From Pseudomonadota bacterium (GTDB lineage Bacteria > BMS3Abin14), in NCBI GenBank assembly GCA_030636965.1, contig DAOVVW010000022.1, positions 1 to 8,847 on the forward strand: a stretch of DNA of 8,847 nucleotides, in the 5' to 3' direction. How positions within the stretch are numbered: the first letter of the stretch is position 1; each line of letters opens with the position of its first letter. The translations under genes were made by a program, and so were the position numbers. The notes under the pieces were generated by a model that worked only from the letters and a program-made list of their open reading frames with translations, was not told the DNA's origin and ran no database searches. Positions 7,121 to 8,847 of the stretch are shown one piece after another.

Positions 7121-7639
7121 CTAACCCGGCCCTACAGTCGGATCCACCTTTGAGTCCTTAATTCTATCACTGAGAACTGTCAGGAGTTCAGGGGAGCCCA
7201 CATATAGAAACAGTTTTCCGCCTAACGCGTTTCCCGTGCTTGGAAATGACGTTATGAGGTCCTCGTCGATATTCCTGTCGCGGTCACCATTGACCGGGAA
7301 GGCTTCAATAGCCAGTTTCTCGGCACCGATCCCGGCTGCTGAGGAGAACCCCAATGTAAAAGCCTCTCTCCTCATTTCTCTATTGAATTTATCCTTTGAT
7401 CCCAGACCCACGAGAAGAACCTGAGACGCTGATATCTTGCCCTGTGTGGCCAGGAGCGTAATTGTACCAAACTGGAACAGGTCAGGCCTTTTTTTCCAGA
7501 GTTTGCTGATGGACGCGTTCAGTACCCAGTCGAGCTGCCCCAGAAAGCCGGTGAGGGGACATATATCATCGAAGTGCCCCAATATCAGGGCATCACCGTC
7601 GAACTTCATGGGATCCGAACCTCTAAGATGCAGTTTCAT
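7121..7639 (-). CDS. Stand-alone peptidase M17 N-terminal-domain protein (no catalytic domain)
   Basis: A 172-residue protein resembling the N-terminal macro-like domain of leucyl aminopeptidase (Peptidase_M17_N). It has a DALILGHF strand, the segment LGQLDWVLNASISKL, the hallmark VLLVGLGSKDKF (93-104), and the following REAFTLGFSSAAGIGAEKL helix. Full aminopeptidases run to about 500 residues and carry the zinc-binding catalytic domain at the C terminus. Here the frame ends after the N domain and the next gene starts 19 bases later, so the catalytic half is absent rather than frameshifted in place. The ATG at 7639 has AAGGGA (7645-7650) 5 bases upstream, inside nusB, giving a 17-base overlap with it. 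An ATG at 7609 is a weaker alternative. The function is unknown; ligand binding or a regulatory role is possible, peptidase activity is not expected. Confidence 0.72.
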   Translation of the reverse strand: MKLHLRGSDPMKFDGDALILGHFDDICPLTGFLGQLDWVLNASISKLWKKRPDLFQFGTITLLATQGKISASQVLLVGLGSKDKFNREMRREAFTLGFSSAAGIGAEKLAIEAFPVNGDRDRNIDEDLITSFPSTGNALGGKLFLYVGSPELLTVLSDRIKDSKVDPTVGPG

Positions 7640-8051
7640 TTATATCCCTTCCGACGTTAACCCTTATTCTGTCAAGAACACCGTTTACAAATATACTGGA
7701 ATCCTCTCCACCGAAACTCTTCGCAAGTTCTATGGCTTCATTAATGATCACTTTCACGGGAGTATTTTCATGCTCCGTCATCTCATAAGCCGCCAGCCTC
7801 AGAACGTTTCGATCCACAACCGCCATCCGCGAGAGCTCCCATTTGAGAGCGGCATCCGTTATCAGTGAATCCAACTCGTTCAGCCTCTCCCTTGTGCCTT
7901 CCACAAGATCCCTGACAAACTCCCTATCTTCATCTGCCATTTTCCACCAGTGCAAATGTTCCTCAAATGCAGGACCCACCGGACCGGGATTTATGTCCAG
8001 TCCATACAGGATCTGGATCGCCATTTCCCGTGCACTGCGTCGGCTGCCCAT
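7623..8051 (-). CDS. nusB: Transcription antitermination factor NusB
   Basis: A 142-residue all-helical protein of normal NusB length. It has the family's arginine-rich start (GSRRSAREMAIQILYGLD), the segment VDRNVLRLAAYEM and the C-terminal INEAIELAKSFGGEDSSIFVNGVLD. NusB binds boxA RNA with S10 (NusE) and keeps RNA polymerase processive through rRNA operons. The ATG at 8051 follows ribH by 15 bases with GGAGTG (8057-8062) 5 bases upstream. The ribH-nusB pairing is widespread in bacteria and supports both calls. The 3' end overlaps the next gene by 17 bases. Confidence 0.97.
   Translation of the reverse strand: MGSRRSAREMAIQILYGLDINPGPVGPAFEEHLHWWKMADEDREFVRDLVEGTRERLNELDSLITDAALKWELSRMAVVDRNVLRLAAYEMTEHENTPVKVIINEAIELAKSFGGEDSSIFVNGVLDRIRVNVGRDINETAS
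7645..7650 (-). promoter_or_regulatory. Ribosome binding site inside nusB for the M17 N-domain gene
   Basis: AAGGGA on the minus strand, 5 bases before the ATG at 7639. It favours the start that overlaps nusB over the later ATG at 7609. Confidence 0.5.
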
Positions 8052-8066
8052 CTTTTCACTCCAGCT

Positions 8067-8537
8067 CTATATTTCACGAAGCAGGTTCGTCATCTCAATT
8101 GCACTTGCCGCCGCCTCAAATCCCTTGTTGCCCGTCTTGGCTCCTGCCCTGTCGATGGCCTGTTCGAGATTGTCGGCAGTAATAATACCAAAGGTCACCG
8201 GTAGCCCGCTTTCCAGAGAAATTTGGGCGATACCCTTGGTAACCTCGGAAGCAATGTAGTCGAAATGTGGAGTCTGTCCCCTGATCAGGGCTCCAAGACA
8301 GACTATGGCGTCTACTTCCCCGGATCTCGCTATCTTCTGGGCTGCCAGCGGGAGCTCGAAGGATCCGGGAACACGATAGATCGAGATACCGGTCTCCTCG
8401 GCACCGTGACGCACAAGACAGTCAAGAGCGCCCTCGATGAGCTTTCCGGTGATAAAATCGTTGAACCGGGAAGCAACAATGGCAACCTTCAGACCGGTCG
8501 CATCCAGCTTACCATCTACTGTTTTGTGTTTTGTCAT
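8067..8537 (-). CDS. ribH: 6,7-dimethyl-8-ribityllumazine synthase
   Basis: A 156-residue lumazine synthase of typical length. The enzyme condenses 5-amino-6-ribitylamino-uracil with 3,4-dihydroxy-2-butanone 4-phosphate, the penultimate step of riboflavin synthesis, usually as a pentamer or 60-mer shell. Seen in the sequence are ASRFND (22-27), [12 protein letters not shown] (56-67), [15 protein letters not shown] with the catalytic His91, and [21 protein letters not shown] with the phosphate-contacting Arg130 region. The ATG at 8537 has AAGGGGA (8545-8551) 7 bases upstream. The gene lies 134 bases downstream of ribBA, which supplies one of its two substrates, and 15 bases upstream of nusB. 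The intervening gap holds a repeat hairpin rather than an FMN riboswitch. Confidence 0.98.
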   Translation of the reverse strand: MTKHKTVDGKLDATGLKVAIVASRFNDFITGKLIEGALDCLVRHGAEETGISIYRVPGSFELPLAAQKIARSGEVDAIVCLGALIRGQTPHFDYIASEVTKGIAQISLESGLPVTFGIITADNLEQAIDRAGAKTGNKGFEAAASAIEMTNLLREI

Positions 8538-8579
8538 CTATCTATCCCCTTTTTCCCATGCTCCGGGTTATTTCCTCGA

Positions 8580-8597
8580 CGCATTTTTTGTAATGCG
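8580..8597 (-). other. Small inverted repeat upstream of ribH
   Basis: CGCATT (8580-8585) and AATGCG (8592-8597) can form a 6-base-pair stem with a 6-base loop. In the direction of transcription the loop is A-rich and no T-run follows, so a terminator is unlikely. It sits between the large repeat hairpin and the ribH ribosome binding site. Confidence 0.3.
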
Positions 8598-8601
8598 GTT
8601 C

Positions 8602-8669
8602 AAGTTGTTAGTTGCAAGTCGTTAGTTGATAGTTATTACCAACAACCAACAACTAACAACCAACAACTT
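8602..8669 (-). repeat. Heptanucleotide-repeat hairpin between ribBA and ribH
   Basis: The right arm is a perfect 14-base tandem duplication (8641-8654 and 8655-8668), each copy being two 7-base units (AACAACC then AACAACT). The left arm is five degenerate 7-base units of the form AGTTGTT (8603-8637). The arms are complementary: positions 8602-8633 oppose 8638-8669 with 25 Watson-Crick pairs out of 32. Five of the seven mismatches are A-C on the plus strand, which become G-U wobbles in minus-strand RNA, leaving only two U-U mismatches. The hairpin begins 2 bases after the ribBA stop. No T-run follows, so it is not a classical terminator; it may stabilise the ribBA 3' end or be a dispersed intergenic repeat. 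Confidence 0.75.
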
Positions 8670-8671
8670 AG

Positions 8672-8847
8672 TTAAATTTTCCCTAAAAGGTGCCCAAGCT
8701 TATCCCGTTTGGTCTTCAGGTATCTGATATTTTCCTCCCTGGCCTTGACCTCGATGGGAACCCTCTCCTTAACCGACAGGCCATAACCCTCCAAACCCAC
8801 AATTTTCTTTGGATTATTCGTCAGAAGGCGGATCTTACCAACTCCCA
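8672..8847 (-). CDS. ribBA: GTP cyclohydrolase II part of RibBA (3' end only)
   Basis: The last 57 residues and TAA stop of a gene entering from the right edge. The sequence [20 protein letters not shown] followed by KERVPIEV is the conserved C-terminal signature of GTP cyclohydrolase II (RibA), which opens the imidazole ring of GTP in the first step of riboflavin synthesis. The tail [19 protein letters not shown] is also typical. In most bacteria with this gene order the enzyme is the bifunctional RibBA, fused to dihydroxybutanone-phosphate synthase, but the N-terminal half lies outside the window. A stand-alone RibA therefore cannot be excluded, although the ribH neighbour makes RibBA more likely. 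Confidence 0.88.
   Translation of the reverse strand, partial: GVGKIRLLTNNPKKIVGLEGYGLSVKERVPIEVKAREENIRYLKTKRDKLGHLLGKI

Noticed and set aside
7437..7868. Plus-strand open frame of 143 codons
   Set aside because: It is antisense to the M17 N-domain gene and nusB, both supported by family motifs, and its composition looks like a shadow of them.
8586..8617. Sigma-70-like promoter upstream of ribH (TTGCAA, then TACAAA on the minus strand)
   Set aside because: The spacing is 19 bases and the match to consensus is weak within a low-complexity repeat, so it is not supportable from sequence alone.
8601..8670. CRISPR-like array
   Set aside because: The units are 7 bases, directly adjacent, with no spacers, and arranged as an inverted pair of arms.
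8538..8671. FMN riboswitch upstream of ribH
   Set aside because: The gap is only 134 bases, is filled by the heptad repeat and a small hairpin, and shows none of the conserved RFN-element helices I would expect.
8580..8671. Intrinsic terminator after ribBA
   Set aside because: Neither hairpin is followed by a T-run in the direction of transcription, and the long stem is A/U-rich rather than GC-rich.
8223..8675. Plus-strand open frame of 150 codons reaching into the repeat
   Set aside because: It lies mostly antisense to ribH and ends in low-complexity translation of the heptad repeat.

Overview
The window reads as a stretch of chromosome from a Gram-negative-type bacterium with a tightly packed, one-direction gene layout. 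All supported genes lie on the minus strand and are transcribed from the right edge towards position 1. The product set (a CheA with a long P2-like region of the kind I associate with Geobacter-like proteins, a DUF4388/PATAN protein, an MJ0042-type zinc ribbon fused to a receiver, and a ribBA-ribH-nusB order) suggests a member of the former Deltaproteobacteria or a nearby phylum. That placement is an inference from family resemblance, not from a marker gene comparison. Base composition looks balanced, and I see no mobile elements, tRNA, rRNA or CRISPR.

In transcription order the right third is housekeeping. It holds the 3' end of ribBA (8672-8847), a 134-base gap filled by a heptanucleotide-repeat hairpin, ribH (8067-8537), nusB (7623-8051), a stand-alone peptidase M17 N-terminal-domain protein (7121-7639) and a calcineurin-like phosphoesterase (6373-7101).

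The left two thirds are a signal-transduction block. It holds a DUF4388/PATAN - degenerate receiver - GAF-like protein (4574-6376), a CheY-type response regulator (4175-4543), a CheA histidine kinase (2099-4153), an ExeA-like AAA+ ATPase (1266-2096), a CheW with a lysine-rich N-terminal extension (422-1261) and, running off the left edge, a zinc-ribbon protein with a receiver that has lost its phosphoacceptor aspartate (1-349).

From ribH to CheW, gaps are 30 bases or less and two gene pairs overlap, so the housekeeping and signalling genes may be co-transcribed. CheA, CheW and the CheY-like protein are the core of a chemosensory phosphorelay. No methyl-accepting receptor, CheR or CheB is inside the window. 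The most interesting unit is the CheA - ExeA-like ATPase - extended CheW trio. An ATPase placed between a kinase and an unusual adaptor resembles in arrangement, but not in homology, the ParC/ParP modules that position chemosensory arrays. Together with the PATAN protein and two degenerate receivers, this may be an alternative chemosensory system acting on type IV pili or another cellular process rather than on flagella.
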